A stretch of 12,594 bases of DNA from Candidatus Bathyarchaeota archaeon (GTDB lineage Archaea > Thermoproteota > Bathyarchaeia > Bathyarchaeales > DTEX01). The notes under the pieces were generated by a model. The model made no database searches. It had not been told where the DNA came from and worked only from the letters and a program-made list of their open reading frames with translations. The position numbers were made by a program, and so were the translations under genes. Within the stretch, counting starts at the first letter, position 1, and every line of letters starts with the position of its first letter. Location of the stretch: assembly GCA_021158305.1 (NCBI GenBank), contig JAGGUU010000156.1, positions 1 to 12,594 on the forward strand. Direction: 5' to 3'. Shown here piece after piece: positions 1 to 6,590 of the stretch.

Positions 1-92
1 ACAGTTATATCTTCTTTTTTCATCTCCATAGAGACGTCATAGAGTATTTGGTGAGATCCATAGCCAGAATTTACATTCTTAAGCTCCAACAT
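1..92 (-). CDS. livF: LivF-type ABC transporter ATPase (partial, N-terminus only)
   Basis: Only the first 30 codons lie in the window; the gene continues past the left edge. The translated start, MLELKNVNSGYGSHQILYDV, has the pattern of the second ATPase of branched-chain amino-acid ABC importers: a first beta strand ending in N-x-x-GYG, then the A-loop region and 'DVS'. The Walker A motif is beyond the edge. The ATG at 90-92 lies 6 bases after the LivG stop and is preceded by GTGATC, which can pair with the archaeal 16S 3' end. This spacing implies translational coupling with LivG. The role, inferred from family and position, is to form the ATPase heterodimer with LivG on the cytoplasmic face of the importer. 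An ATPase of another importer family is unlikely given the gene order. Confidence 0.85.
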   Translation of the reverse strand, partial: MLELKNVNSGYGSHQILYDVSMEMKKEDIT

Positions 93-98
93 GGAAGA

Positions 99-899
99 TC
101 ACTTTATCCGGTATTTTTCACCAAGATAGCTCTCAATAACCTCCGGCGCCTTTATAACCTTGCTAGGCTCTCCCTCAGCGATTATTCTTCCACCTGCCAT
201 AGCATAAGCATAGTCCACATATCTCAACGCTATGTCGAGTCTATGCTCAATTATAAGAATCGTAACTCCTTGCATTTTCATTATACTGCGTAAGCGTTGA
301 AGAATTGTATGGGCTAAGGAGGGGCTGACACCTGCTATGGGCTCATCTATAAGGAGCATCTTAGCACCGCTCATGAGAGCCTTCCCAACGTCTAGGAGTT
401 TAGCGTCTCCTCCGCTGAGCTCCCCGCCTAATGCATCCCAGCGATCTTCAAGCCCTACGATCTCTAAAATCTTAAAAGCCCTCTCAACGGTTTCTTTTTC
501 TACCTTTTCCCAAGAAGCCCTTATAGGTGCCTTAAAGAAGCCCTCGCCCGGATTCTCATTTTCAGCTATCAATATATTTTCTAATACCGTGAGGCGGGGG
601 AATATTCTGGGAATCTGAAAACTTCTCGCTAATCCCAGTCTGTAAGTTTCAGATGCTGAGAGATCGCTGATGTCTCTTCCATTAAACAGGACTCTGCCGC
701 CATCCTTTTTAAGATATCCCGTAACCACATTTACCCATGTTGTTTTTCCAGCTCCGTTTGGACCGAAGAGAACGGAGAATGATCCTCTTTTAACATCCAT
801 GTTAACTTTGTCAACTGCGACTAGATCTCCAAATCGTTTCGTAAGATTTCTAGTCGCCAGAATGACATCGTCCATTTTTCCTTCGTTCTGCATCGGCAA
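99..899 (-). CDS. livG: LivG-type ABC transporter ATP-binding protein
   Basis: This is the first ATPase subunit of a HAAT-family importer; it hydrolyses ATP to drive uptake through LivH/LivM. Visible motifs in the 266-residue product are: Walker A GPNGAGKT (46-53), Q-loop Gln95, signature LSGGD (161-165), Walker B MLLIDEP (181-187, catalytic Glu186) and H-loop His219. The signature normally ends in Gln; here it is Asp, which is unusual but need not inactivate the site. The length fits the family (about 250-260). The start used is TTG at 897-899, because GGTGG lies about 8 bases upstream; ATG at 891-893 (codon 3) or ATG at 873-875 (codon 9, after GAAGGA) are alternatives, and the conserved fold only begins after codon 9. 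LivK lies 62 bases upstream and LivF starts 6 bases downstream. The substrate is not known. Confidence 0.92.
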   Translation of the reverse strand: MPMQNEGKMDDVILATRNLTKRFGDLVAVDKVNMDVKRGSFSVLFGPNGAGKTTWVNVVTGYLKKDGGRVLFNGRDISDLSASETYRLGLARSFQIPRIFPRLTVLENILIAENENPGEGFFKAPIRASWEKVEKETVERAFKILEIVGLEDRWDALGGELSGGDAKLLDVGKALMSGAKMLLIDEPIAGVSPSLAHTILQRLRSIMKMQGVTILIIEHRLDIALRYVDYAYAMAGGRIIAEGEPSKVIKAPEVIESYLGEKYRIK

Positions 900-961
900 T
901 TATGTTTCCACCTTCAAGGGAATTTCTAAAATCTTAAAATAAAATAAAAGGTTTTTGGAGT
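900..961 (-). terminator. T-rich tract between livK and livG
   Basis: Read on the minus strand, the 60 bases after the livK stop hold ACCTTTTATTTTATTTTAAG, three T-runs without a strong hairpin. Archaeal RNA polymerase often terminates on such T-tracts. If used, it would be a partial terminator that leaves more binding-protein mRNA than ATPase mRNA. I see no clear TATA box for livG of its own in this gap. Inference only. Confidence 0.4.
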
Positions 962-2242
962 TTATGGCTTGTATCCTTCCATCCATTCTATTGTATCAAT
1001 TGAGGCATAGTATACGCCGACTTCTTTCCACTCAACACCACCGTCGGTCTTGACAGGACGCCATAAACTGTAGTCTGCAATCGCTAAGTCGCCGCTTTCA
1101 TCCAAGACAATATCTCCAGATGCACCGATATACATATCTGCTATTTTCGGTAGTATCGCCTTCACTTTCATTGCATCATATTCTCCCACAGCGGCTAGAG
1201 CTAACGTCACGACCCATACGGAATCGTAAGCGTCGTAGGCATAGATGGTAGGTTCCCTTCCCAACCTCTTAACAATCTCATCATGTACATGTTTGTATGT
1301 TCGAGTCATCGGTATCTTGAACATTGTACTTGTAAATTTCGTGCTAAGCGCAAATTCTGTCTCTGTCGGATGCTTTTCAATATCTGCCAGTTCAGGAATC
1401 ATAACGGTGCCATCCGTCCCGAACCATCTGACCTTTAGAAGATTAGGATACTTGGCCGCCGTAGTAAATATTGTTAGGATCTGCCTATAAGTCGCAGCGA
1501 AGACTCCTATCTTCTCCATTGGAACCCCATCGTCCAAGGCTTTCTGGATAGCTGAGTTAATCTTATCAACAACTGGAGCGAACTCGATTGTTTCAGGAGC
1601 AAATGCTACATGCTTCACCACTGTTCCACCTAGATCCTCAAACTTGTCAGTTACTGACTTGTCTAATCCAGCGCCCCAATCATTATCTACGTATACTGAG
1701 ACTAAATGTGTGATTCCTGAAGAATATATGGCGGAGGCTATTGCAGGGCCTTGAAGATCATCAATTGCACAGAATCTAAATAGGTTGTCCCCGGGTATCT
1801 TTAACTCAACCGCCGTAGATGAGGGGCTGATGTAAAGCACATCATGTGCTTCAGCATACTCTCTGACTTGGGCGCAGGCTGGGCTCATCATTGGACCTAG
1901 TATGATCTTCGCTCCCTTGCCGACTAGAGACTCAAACTTCTCAAGTGCTACGTCTGGTGTAGATGCTGTATCTTCATGTATAAGTTTAATAGTCCATTTA
2001 GCCCCGGCATCCTTGAGGAATGCGTTTACATCCTCCTCTGCAATTTCATAGGCTGTTTTAATATCCTCCCCATATGTGGTTAAGAACCCGCTGAGGTCTT
2101 CGAGAGCTCCTATCTTGATCTCTCCAGTTAATCCCTTAGCTGCGGGCGTCGGCGCTGCGAAGATGCTTACTCCATAGCCTATTCCTAATCCTGCTAAGAA
2201 AAGCACTATCATTAATACTGCAGAGACTGTTTTTATAGGCAT
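962..2242 (-). CDS. livK: Branched-chain amino-acid type ABC transporter substrate-binding protein
   Basis: This is the extracytoplasmic ligand-binding subunit of the importer (periplasmic-binding-protein type I fold, Leu/Ile/Val-binding family). The 426-residue product has an N-terminal hydrophobic segment (about residues 7-29, VSAVLMIVLFLAGLGIGYGV) that serves as signal or membrane anchor, then an Ala/Pro-rich linker (AAPTPAAKG). The ligand domain starts at IKIGALEDLSG, the usual first strand of this family, and includes the LGPMMSPACAQVREYAE segment and a YDAYDSVWVV segment near the end. No lipobox Cys is seen, so it is probably held by the uncleaved N-terminal helix. The start is ATG at 2240-2242: it follows a strong AAAGGAGGG site by 7 bases, whereas the more upstream TTG at 2270-2272 lacks one. 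Substrates in this family range from branched amino acids to amides, urea and aromatic compounds, so the ligand is open. Confidence 0.9.
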   Translation of the reverse strand: MPIKTVSAVLMIVLFLAGLGIGYGVSIFAAPTPAAKGLTGEIKIGALEDLSGFLTTYGEDIKTAYEIAEEDVNAFLKDAGAKWTIKLIHEDTASTPDVALEKFESLVGKGAKIILGPMMSPACAQVREYAEAHDVLYISPSSTAVELKIPGDNLFRFCAIDDLQGPAIASAIYSSGITHLVSVYVDNDWGAGLDKSVTDKFEDLGGTVVKHVAFAPETIEFAPVVDKINSAIQKALDDGVPMEKIGVFAATYRQILTIFTTAAKYPNLLKVRWFGTDGTVMIPELADIEKHPTETEFALSTKFTSTMFKIPMTRTYKHVHDEIVKRLGREPTIYAYDAYDSVWVVTLALAAVGEYDAMKVKAILPKIADMYIGASGDIVLDESGDLAIADYSLWRPVKTDGGVEWKEVGVYYASIDTIEWMEGYKP

Positions 2243-2298
2243 GCTGAGCCCTCCTTTTTTAATCACCTTCAATGAATATACGATAGTTACTTAAAAAT

Positions 2299-2318
2299 TT
2301 TTCATTTTAAAATGAAAA
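2299..2318. repeat. Perfect 20-bp palindrome upstream of livK
   Basis: TTTTCATTTTAAAATGAAAA equals its own reverse complement, centred between 2308 and 2309. On the minus strand it is followed by AATTTTTAAG. It sits between livM and livK, about 25 bases downstream of the TATA-like AATATTAAAAGG (2330-2340), so it could be an operator over the transcription start, or a weak AT-rich stem plus T-run ending livHM transcripts. A second perfect palindrome, CTTAAAATTTTAAG, covers the livM stop at 2343-2356. Confidence 0.6.
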
Positions 2319-2328
2319 TGCAAAGAAC

Positions 2329-2341
2329 CTTTTAATATTTG
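2329..2341 (-). promoter_or_regulatory. Candidate BRE/TATA promoter of livK
   Basis: On the minus strand, ACAAATATTAAAAGG lies about 90 bases before the livK ATG. A start site 25 bases downstream would fall in the 20-bp palindrome. A second AT-rich candidate, TTTTTAAGTAAC (about 2288-2299), lies nearer the gene. An internal promoter would explain separate, higher expression of the binding protein; I cannot tell which site is used. Confidence 0.35.
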
Positions 2342-2351
2342 TCTTAAAATT

Positions 2352-3422
2352 TTAAGTCCTTTTCCTTAATTTCTCAATCTCCTCTCTACTTAACGGTATT
2401 TCCGGAGTCTCTGGGAATAATCCTCGAGGCCTATAAATCAGCATAGCCATCAGAAGAGTTCCTAGAAGAATACCTTCTAACCATACGGGAGAGAATGGCA
2501 GGATAAATTCCAAATCAGCTTTATAGAACATTATGAATCTTTTCAGAGTGATAAAAACGATAGTCCCTATAACTGTTCCCTTATTATTCGCTAGTCCCCC
2601 AAGTATAACCATGGCTATAGGCCAGAAGGTCCAAGCAACCTTATCAAAATTCAATCCGATTACGTATCTTTGATAGAAAGCAAATAATACTCCCGCCATG
2701 CCCGTGAGAGCATAAGAGACAGTCATCACCTTAACGTAGATTTTTCTCACGTCTCTACCCAATGCTTCGACGCTACGTTCGTCATCTCTTATAGCTTTTA
2801 GGAGTCTTCCTAGAGGGGATCGGCTGACTGAGATGCAGTAGTACGCGGTGATTGCTAGGACTATTCCAGATGTGATTATTACTCCCATCAGCCGCATGAA
2901 GCTTGGAGCTACATTTGGCGGGCAATAATGACCCAGCCACTTGAATGGATCAGGAATGGGAACCCCGAACTCCCCCCTTATTATTGGTTCCCAATGATAA
3001 ACTATTGTATTGAAGCTTATCTGGATAGCAAGTAATGTTACGCCCAGATAGAAGAGACGTATTCCTCGGAAGAGCGGTAGAGATGCAATAAGCCCTAATA
3101 TGCCTCCTGCAGCTGCTCCAAGGATAAGTGTTAATACCAAGAGTCCTATCGACATCAATGGATCCTTTTCCAAAACTACATTTATCTTATCGACTATTAT
3201 GAGAACATTTCCGAGATAATCCTCCTTTATTCCCATTAAATAGGCCATGAGCCTCCCAGGGAGGTATCCACACAGGAATCCTCCAGCTCCAGCCGCCATA
3301 GCTCTGCCGAAGTCAGGTATACCTGTATAACCATACGCTAGATTATAACTCAACGTTATGATAAGGAAGATCATTATGTAAATTATTAAGACAAGGAAGA
3401 AGTCAATCCCAGGGAAGACCAT
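2352..3422 (-). CDS. livM: LivM-type branched-chain amino-acid ABC transporter permease
   Basis: This is the second membrane permease of the importer, forming the transport channel with LivH. The 356-residue product is strongly hydrophobic, with about 8-10 membrane helices. Family hallmarks are the early NLAYGYTGIPDFGRAM segment (28-42; NLxxGxxGxxxFG in LivM proteins), the cytoplasmic ATPase-coupling loop SPLGRLLKAIRDDERSVEAL (202-221) followed by G-R-D-V-R-K, the GLANNKGTVIG turn (277-287), and the C-terminal RPRGLFPE (331-338). The length is near the usual 300-360. ATG at 3420-3422 follows GGAGGGG by about 7 bases, and that site lies inside the end of livH, only 4 bases away, so the two permeases are translationally coupled. 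I see no disruption. Confidence 0.93.
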   Translation of the reverse strand: MVFPGIDFFLVLIIYIMIFLIITLSYNLAYGYTGIPDFGRAMAAGAGGFLCGYLPGRLMAYLMGIKEDYLGNVLIIVDKINVVLEKDPLMSIGLLVLTLILGAAAGGILGLIASLPLFRGIRLFYLGVTLLAIQISFNTIVYHWEPIIRGEFGVPIPDPFKWLGHYCPPNVAPSFMRLMGVIITSGIVLAITAYYCISVSRSPLGRLLKAIRDDERSVEALGRDVRKIYVKVMTVSYALTGMAGVLFAFYQRYVIGLNFDKVAWTFWPIAMVILGGLANNKGTVIGTIVFITLKRFIMFYKADLEFILPFSPVWLEGILLGTLLMAMLIYRPRGLFPETPEIPLSREEIEKLRKRT

Positions 3423-3426
3423 CTTT

Positions 3427-4386
3427 TTACCCCTCCATATTCCCTCCTCTTTTAATCATGAGATGCCATTTTTCAATCAATCTGCTCCAAGGTAAGCCGT
3501 AGATACCTTGTGGAAATAGGAAGATTGTTACTATCATCGTTAATAGCGGCACAAGGAAGCTATAGGGAAGAATCCATAACCCGACAATGTCGGATAAATA
3601 TGAAACTAGGACTGTCTGAGCCAAAGCAACTATGTATCCTCCTAAGGCTGCATCATAGATGGTTGCGAATCCTCCTAAGACGCAGCCGCTGAAGACTGTT
3701 ACGATAACAAAGTATGATGTCGTCGGATTAGCTATCCAGTAGACCGGGAAAAAGCATCCTCCAATAGCCGGCAAAGCCCCAGCAAGGAACCATGTAATCA
3801 CATAAAGCATCTCAGTATCTATTCCTTCACACTCAGCTAAAGATGGATTTTCACCAACAGCTTTCAAGGCTATGCCAATATTAGTCTTGGAAAAAATCAG
3901 ATGTAAAGATACGAAGATTAGGAAGAAGACTAGCGTAGAGACTATAAAGACGCCGTCGATTCCTCCAGCTTTGAAATCGTAAACTTCCAGCGTGAAATCT
4001 CTTGCCATAATCTTGAAGCTGCGCGTGAGGAAGTCAGCATATATGTTAAGTAGGGCTATAAGAAAGATGTCGAGGCCGAGCGTGGCGATCATCATTTCCT
4101 CTCCTGTCGCTCCCCTCCTCCGCAGAGGCTTGATTATCAACAAGTAAATGATAACGCCGATTACTCCGCCGCCTAAGAAGCAGAATATGAGGGATGGATA
4201 GAGACCTATCCCGAAAATTTTGATGCATGTGAAGCTTATATATATTCCAATAGTTCCGAAAGTAGCAACGGCGAAGTTTGGCACTTTAGTCTTTGTTAAT
4301 GTGAGCGTTGCAGATATAGTCATGAAGGAAATGACATTCGCATATACTATTGCGTGGGAGAGCAGAGGAGGTAAAGAAATCTCCAT
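3427..4386 (-). CDS. livH: LivH-type branched-chain amino-acid ABC transporter permease
   Basis: This is the first membrane permease of the importer. The 319-residue product has about 8 membrane helices and the LivH-type coupling segment GIALKAVGENPSLAECEGID (171-190), which contacts an ATPase subunit. The N-terminal part TLTLTKTKVPNFAVATFGTIG (27-47) matches the G/N-F-A-xGxxGxxG pattern of the family, and FPQGIYG (291-297) is the common C-terminal motif. The start is ATG at 4384-4386; no alternative start is near. Its GGAGGG directly abuts the ATG with no spacer, which is odd and may lower initiation or mean that pairing shifts. livM follows 4 bases after the stop. A separate TATA box lies upstream (4422-4430), so transcription of the importer core probably begins here. 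Confidence 0.92.
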   Translation of the reverse strand: MEISLPPLLSHAIVYANVISFMTISATLTLTKTKVPNFAVATFGTIGIYISFTCIKIFGIGLYPSLIFCFLGGGVIGVIIYLLIIKPLRRRGATGEEMMIATLGLDIFLIALLNIYADFLTRSFKIMARDFTLEVYDFKAGGIDGVFIVSTLVFFLIFVSLHLIFSKTNIGIALKAVGENPSLAECEGIDTEMLYVITWFLAGALPAIGGCFFPVYWIANPTTSYFVIVTVFSGCVLGGFATIYDAALGGYIVALAQTVLVSYLSDIVGLWILPYSFLVPLLTMIVTIFLFPQGIYGLPWSRLIEKWHLMIKRGGNMEG

Positions 4387-4421
4387 CCCTCCGACATGAT
4401 CTTATTGGATAGTTACCTTGT

Positions 4422-4430
4422 CCTTTTAAG
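4422..4430 (-). promoter_or_regulatory. Candidate TATA box of the liv operon
   Basis: On the minus strand GACTTAAAAGGAC is a good archaeal TATA element. A start about 25 bases downstream (near 4401) would give a leader of about 15 bases before the livH ATG. A second similar element, CTTAAAAGC, lies at 4453-4461. Both are downstream of the small membrane-protein gene, so the liv genes need not depend on its promoter. Confidence 0.5.
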
Positions 4431-4472
4431 TCTTACGGTGGTAGCGATCTAAAGCTTTTAAGATTATTCTGC

Positions 4473-4754
4473 TTAATGTCCTACAGTACCTATAAGTATG
4501 CTTAGTATGAGTAAGACCCAACCTATAACGACGAGTATCCTTAAAATCTTCTTCGCAGCTGAGAAAATTTCAAGAACCAGAAGCAGCGCCGTAATTGTGA
4601 TTAAAATGGTTGTTGCATCCGCATATTTAGCCGCCAGCGACGGATCCGCCTTCGTGATCGTAGCTTCAAATATGTACTGGATCAATCTCCTGACGGCACT
4701 ATAGAAAAGGTAGAAGAAATTTACTATATCATCAATGTTGATGGGAAGTTCCAT
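4473..4754 (-). CDS. Small two-helix membrane protein, function unknown
   Basis: I do not recognise this 93-residue protein. It has an amphipathic N-terminal part (about 9-31, aromatic-rich with R22-R23), a soluble loop containing KADPSLAAKYADA (35-47), then two hydrophobic helices (about 47-66 and 71-90) separated by a short basic turn, AAKKILR. With short ends, it is probably an integral membrane protein whose helix hairpin has the basic turn on the cytoplasmic side. The ATG at 4752-4754 is preceded by GGAGA at long spacing; a TATA-like element at 4781-4789 would give an almost leaderless mRNA. It lies 86 bases upstream of livH in the same direction. It could be an accessory subunit of the importer or merely a neighbour; the intervening promoter argues for independence. 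Confidence 0.65.
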   Translation of the reverse strand: MELPINIDDIVNFFYLFYSAVRRLIQYIFEATITKADPSLAAKYADATTILITITALLLVLEIFSAAKKILRILVVIGWVLLILSILIGTVGH

Positions 4755-4780
4755 TTTAGATATGCATCTCTCCAGAGCCT

Positions 4781-4789
4781 ATTAAAATA
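4781..4789 (-). promoter_or_regulatory. Candidate TATA box for the small membrane protein
   Basis: On the minus strand TATTTTAAT lies about 27-35 bases before the ATG at 4754, the usual distance for a leaderless or short-leader archaeal transcript. Confidence 0.4.
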
Positions 4790-5139
4790 CTATTAGAGAG
4801 AGTTATTTGAATATATCGCTAAAGAGCCCATCATAAATGTTTGTTTAGTTAATTAGTAAAGGAGATTAAGACTCATTGGCTTCTCGGATTAAATTCGTCG
4901 TCTCATCCTCATGATTCTTCCACTTCTCTTATAACCTTCAGCATCATCTTCCTCATCATTCCGATGAGATCCATTGGCAATTATGACTACGCGGTTCTCT
5001 GCAGATTTCTATTTTAAGTATAGCCTGGTAGCCGCAGAGCTCAGCACTTACAGGAGTGCTACATTAACCGATGCTACGCTAGCTTTCAGTCTCACGGCGT
5101 TATCTTCTTGAGTATTTGAGAGTTGAACTGTGATCATGT
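4790..5139. other. Gene-poor stretch with hairpins and possible decayed minus-strand reading frame
   Basis: No convincing gene is seen here. A minus-strand frame from ATG at 5135-5137 begins MITVQLSNTQEDNAVRLKAS and runs for about 29 codons to a stop, then continues in the same frame with two stops over some 90 codons; the composition looks protein-like but the stretch is too short to be significant. Structures visible are the inverted repeat AGCACT (5043-5048)/AGTGCT (5055-5060) and CTCTGC (4997-5002)/GCAGAG (5034-5039). The second pair encloses TATAG (5019-5023) and GTAGCCGC (5028-5035), a block also present at 6411-6428. Confidence 0.4.
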
Positions 5140-5150
5140 ATGAAAAAATC

Positions 5151-5160
5151 CTTTTTATCA
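5151..5160 (+). promoter_or_regulatory. Candidate TATA box of the Gfo/Idh gene
   Basis: CCTTTTTATC preceded by an A-run (BRE-like) lies about 31-40 bases before the TTG at 5191. It fits a short-leader transcript and argues against the more upstream ATG at 5140. Confidence 0.35.
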
Positions 5161-5190
5161 ATTATCTTTCCTTTTATTTGGTGTTTCAAG

Positions 5191-6210
5191 TTGAGGAAAG
5201 TTGGTTTAGGCGTTATTGGCTTAGGCGTCTTCGGCCAGAATCACGTCAAAGTTTACGCTGAACACCCCTACGGCGAATTAATAGCCGTATGTGACATAAA
5301 GGAAGATTTAATGAAGGCTACCGCTGAAAAATATGGTGTTGAAGGCTATCTTGATTACCGTGAAATGCTCAGAAATCCTAGAATCGACGCTGTGTCTGTT
5401 GTTACTCCGGATTTTCTTCACAGAGACATAGTTGTGGAGGCTGCTGAGGCTGGAAAACATATACTCTGCGAGAAACCTTTAGCGACGAAGGTTGAACATG
5501 CGGAGGAGATGGTGAAGGCTGCTGAGAGGGCTGGAGTAACCCTTATGGTTGACTTTCATAACAGATGGAATCCGCCGTTTGCAAAGACTAAGGAAGCGGT
5601 TGAGGCGGGGGAGCTCGGCGACCCCGTACACGCATACATAAGATTAAGCGACACCATGTATGTGCCTACGAAGATGCTAAGTTGGGCTTCTAAATCATCT
5701 GTTCTATGGTTTCTGGGAAGCCATACGACTGACCTCGCTAGGTGGATATTCGGCTCTGAAGCCGATAGCGTCTACGCTGTGTCAGGCATGAAGGTTCTAA
5801 AGGGAATGGGGATAGACACCCCCGACTATTATCAGTATGTGATTAAATTCAAGAATGGAGCCGTGGCGGCTCTGGAGAATAGCTGGATACTTCCGGAGAC
5901 ACTGCCAGCGATAGTTGACTTCAAGGCAGAATTCGTTTTTACTGAAGGATGCATCTACGTAGATACGGTTCAGCATGGAGCCTTCAAAAAGTTCATGAAG
6001 AACAGGTGGGAATACCCAGACATTCTAGCTGGGCCTTCTCTGATACATGGGCGGTACATAGGCTTTGCTAAGGAGTCCATATCTCACTTTGTGGACTGCA
6101 TAGCCCAAGACAAGGAACCCCTAGTGACCGGACGTGACGGTTTAGAGGTGACTAAGATATTAAATGCAGTTATAGAATCAGCTGAGAAGAAAAGAGAGGT
6201 AGTACTCTGA
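5191..6210 (+). CDS. Gfo/Idh/MocA family NAD(P)-dependent oxidoreductase
   Basis: A cytoplasmic sugar- or inositol-type dehydrogenase; the exact substrate cannot be read. From the TTG start the product has 339 residues. The N-terminal Rossmann domain starts at once with KVGLGVIGLGVFG (GxGxxG at 10-15) and has Asp35 at the end of strand 2 (AVCDIKED), which favours NAD over NADP. The catalytic Lys is in CEKPLA (EKP, Lys95). The C-terminal alpha/beta domain carries GSHTTDLARW with His178 and Asp181, matching the GxHxxD motif of the family, and ends with the usual helix before KKREVVL. The ATG at 5140 (after GTGATC) would add 17 hydrophobic residues, MKKSFLSIIFPFIWCFK, that family members lack; TTG at 5191 follows GGTG by about 8 bases and a TATA-like site. 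The gene stands alone between two gene-poor stretches, so no pathway is implied. Confidence 0.9.
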   Translation: MRKVGLGVIGLGVFGQNHVKVYAEHPYGELIAVCDIKEDLMKATAEKYGVEGYLDYREMLRNPRIDAVSVVTPDFLHRDIVVEAAEAGKHILCEKPLATKVEHAEEMVKAAERAGVTLMVDFHNRWNPPFAKTKEAVEAGELGDPVHAYIRLSDTMYVPTKMLSWASKSSVLWFLGSHTTDLARWIFGSEADSVYAVSGMKVLKGMGIDTPDYYQYVIKFKNGAVAALENSWILPETLPAIVDFKAEFVFTEGCIYVDTVQHGAFKKFMKNRWEYPDILAGPSLIHGRYIGFAKESISHFVDCIAQDKEPLVTGRDGLEVTKILNAVIESAEKKREVVL

Positions 6211-6211
6211 G

Positions 6212-6252
6212 CAGAGATATACTTCCTTTTTTATTATTCATCTCTGTTTTTT
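6212..6252 (+). terminator. Hairpin plus T-run after the Gfo/Idh gene
   Basis: CAGAGAT (6212-6218) and ATCTCTG (6240-6246) form a perfect 7-bp stem around a loop that itself holds CCTTTTTTATT, and six T follow at 6247-6252. This starts two bases after the stop codon. Both the stem and the two T-runs fit an archaeal or intrinsic terminator. Confidence 0.7.
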
Positions 6253-6540
6253 CAATTAGCAGGATATAAAGGATCTTCCGAGTTGTTAAGGCTCTCTTAT
6301 TCAGAGTCGTACAGTTCCGAATAGCCAGCCCTCTTAAGATATCTGACAACTACATCAAGGATCTAAATGGATAACTTGCTTTCTCCTACAGCGCTCTCAC
6401 AGTTTAGCCTTATAGTTCCAGTAGCCGCGAAGAGAGAGCTAAGAGAATTTTTTGTGCTTTAAAATGGGAGAAAGATGGGGACAGATACTCTGACCTGTCA
6501 AGGGCTTCTAATAATCAGTTACGGCCGAAAACAACTCAGA
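6253..6540. other. Gene-poor stretch with a hairpin block
   Basis: No gene can be supported. A 9-bp stem with one mismatch, AGCGCTCTC (6390-6398) with GAGAGAGCT (6432-6440), encloses TATAG (6411-6415) and GTAGCCGC (6421-6428), the same order and spacing as a block at 5019-5035 inside the other gene-poor stretch. Minus-strand frames contain short protein-like pieces (for example FAATGTIRLNCESAVGESKL and DVVVRYLKRAGYSELYDSE) broken by stops, so remnants of an old gene are possible. Confidence 0.35.
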
Positions 6541-6590
6541 ATTTAAATTAAAACTTATATATTGGTGATGCGATGACCTGTGATTAAACA
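6541..6590 (+). promoter_or_regulatory. Candidate promoter and ribosome site of the MBL-fold gene
   Basis: Two overlapping TATA candidates are present, TTTAAATT (6542-6549) and TTATATAT (6555-6562). GTGAT at 6580-6584 lies 6 bases before the ATG and can pair with the 16S 3' end. A perfect GGTGAT at 6564-6569 is too far from this ATG and would be outside the transcript if the second TATA is used. Confidence 0.5.

Noticed and set aside
4915..4981. 21-codon minus-strand frame MDLIGMMRKMMLKVIREVEES
   Set aside because: Helix-like and Met-rich but with no ribosome site; too short to support.
4983..5111. 42-codon plus-strand frame starting MTTRFSADFYFKYSL
   Set aside because: No ribosome site or TATA box at the right distance, and the composition looks like the complement of the hairpin block rather than a protein.
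5140..5190. ATG at 5140 as start of the Gfo/Idh protein, giving a hydrophobic signal-like N-terminus
   Set aside because: Rossmann domains of this family begin directly at the K-V-G strand; the TATA-like site at 5151-5160 lies inside the extra segment.
6564..6587. Mini-frame GGTGAT, ATG at 6573, MTCD, stop, ahead of the MBL-fold gene
   Set aside because: The nearest TATA box would start transcription at or after this point, and four codons are easily met by chance.
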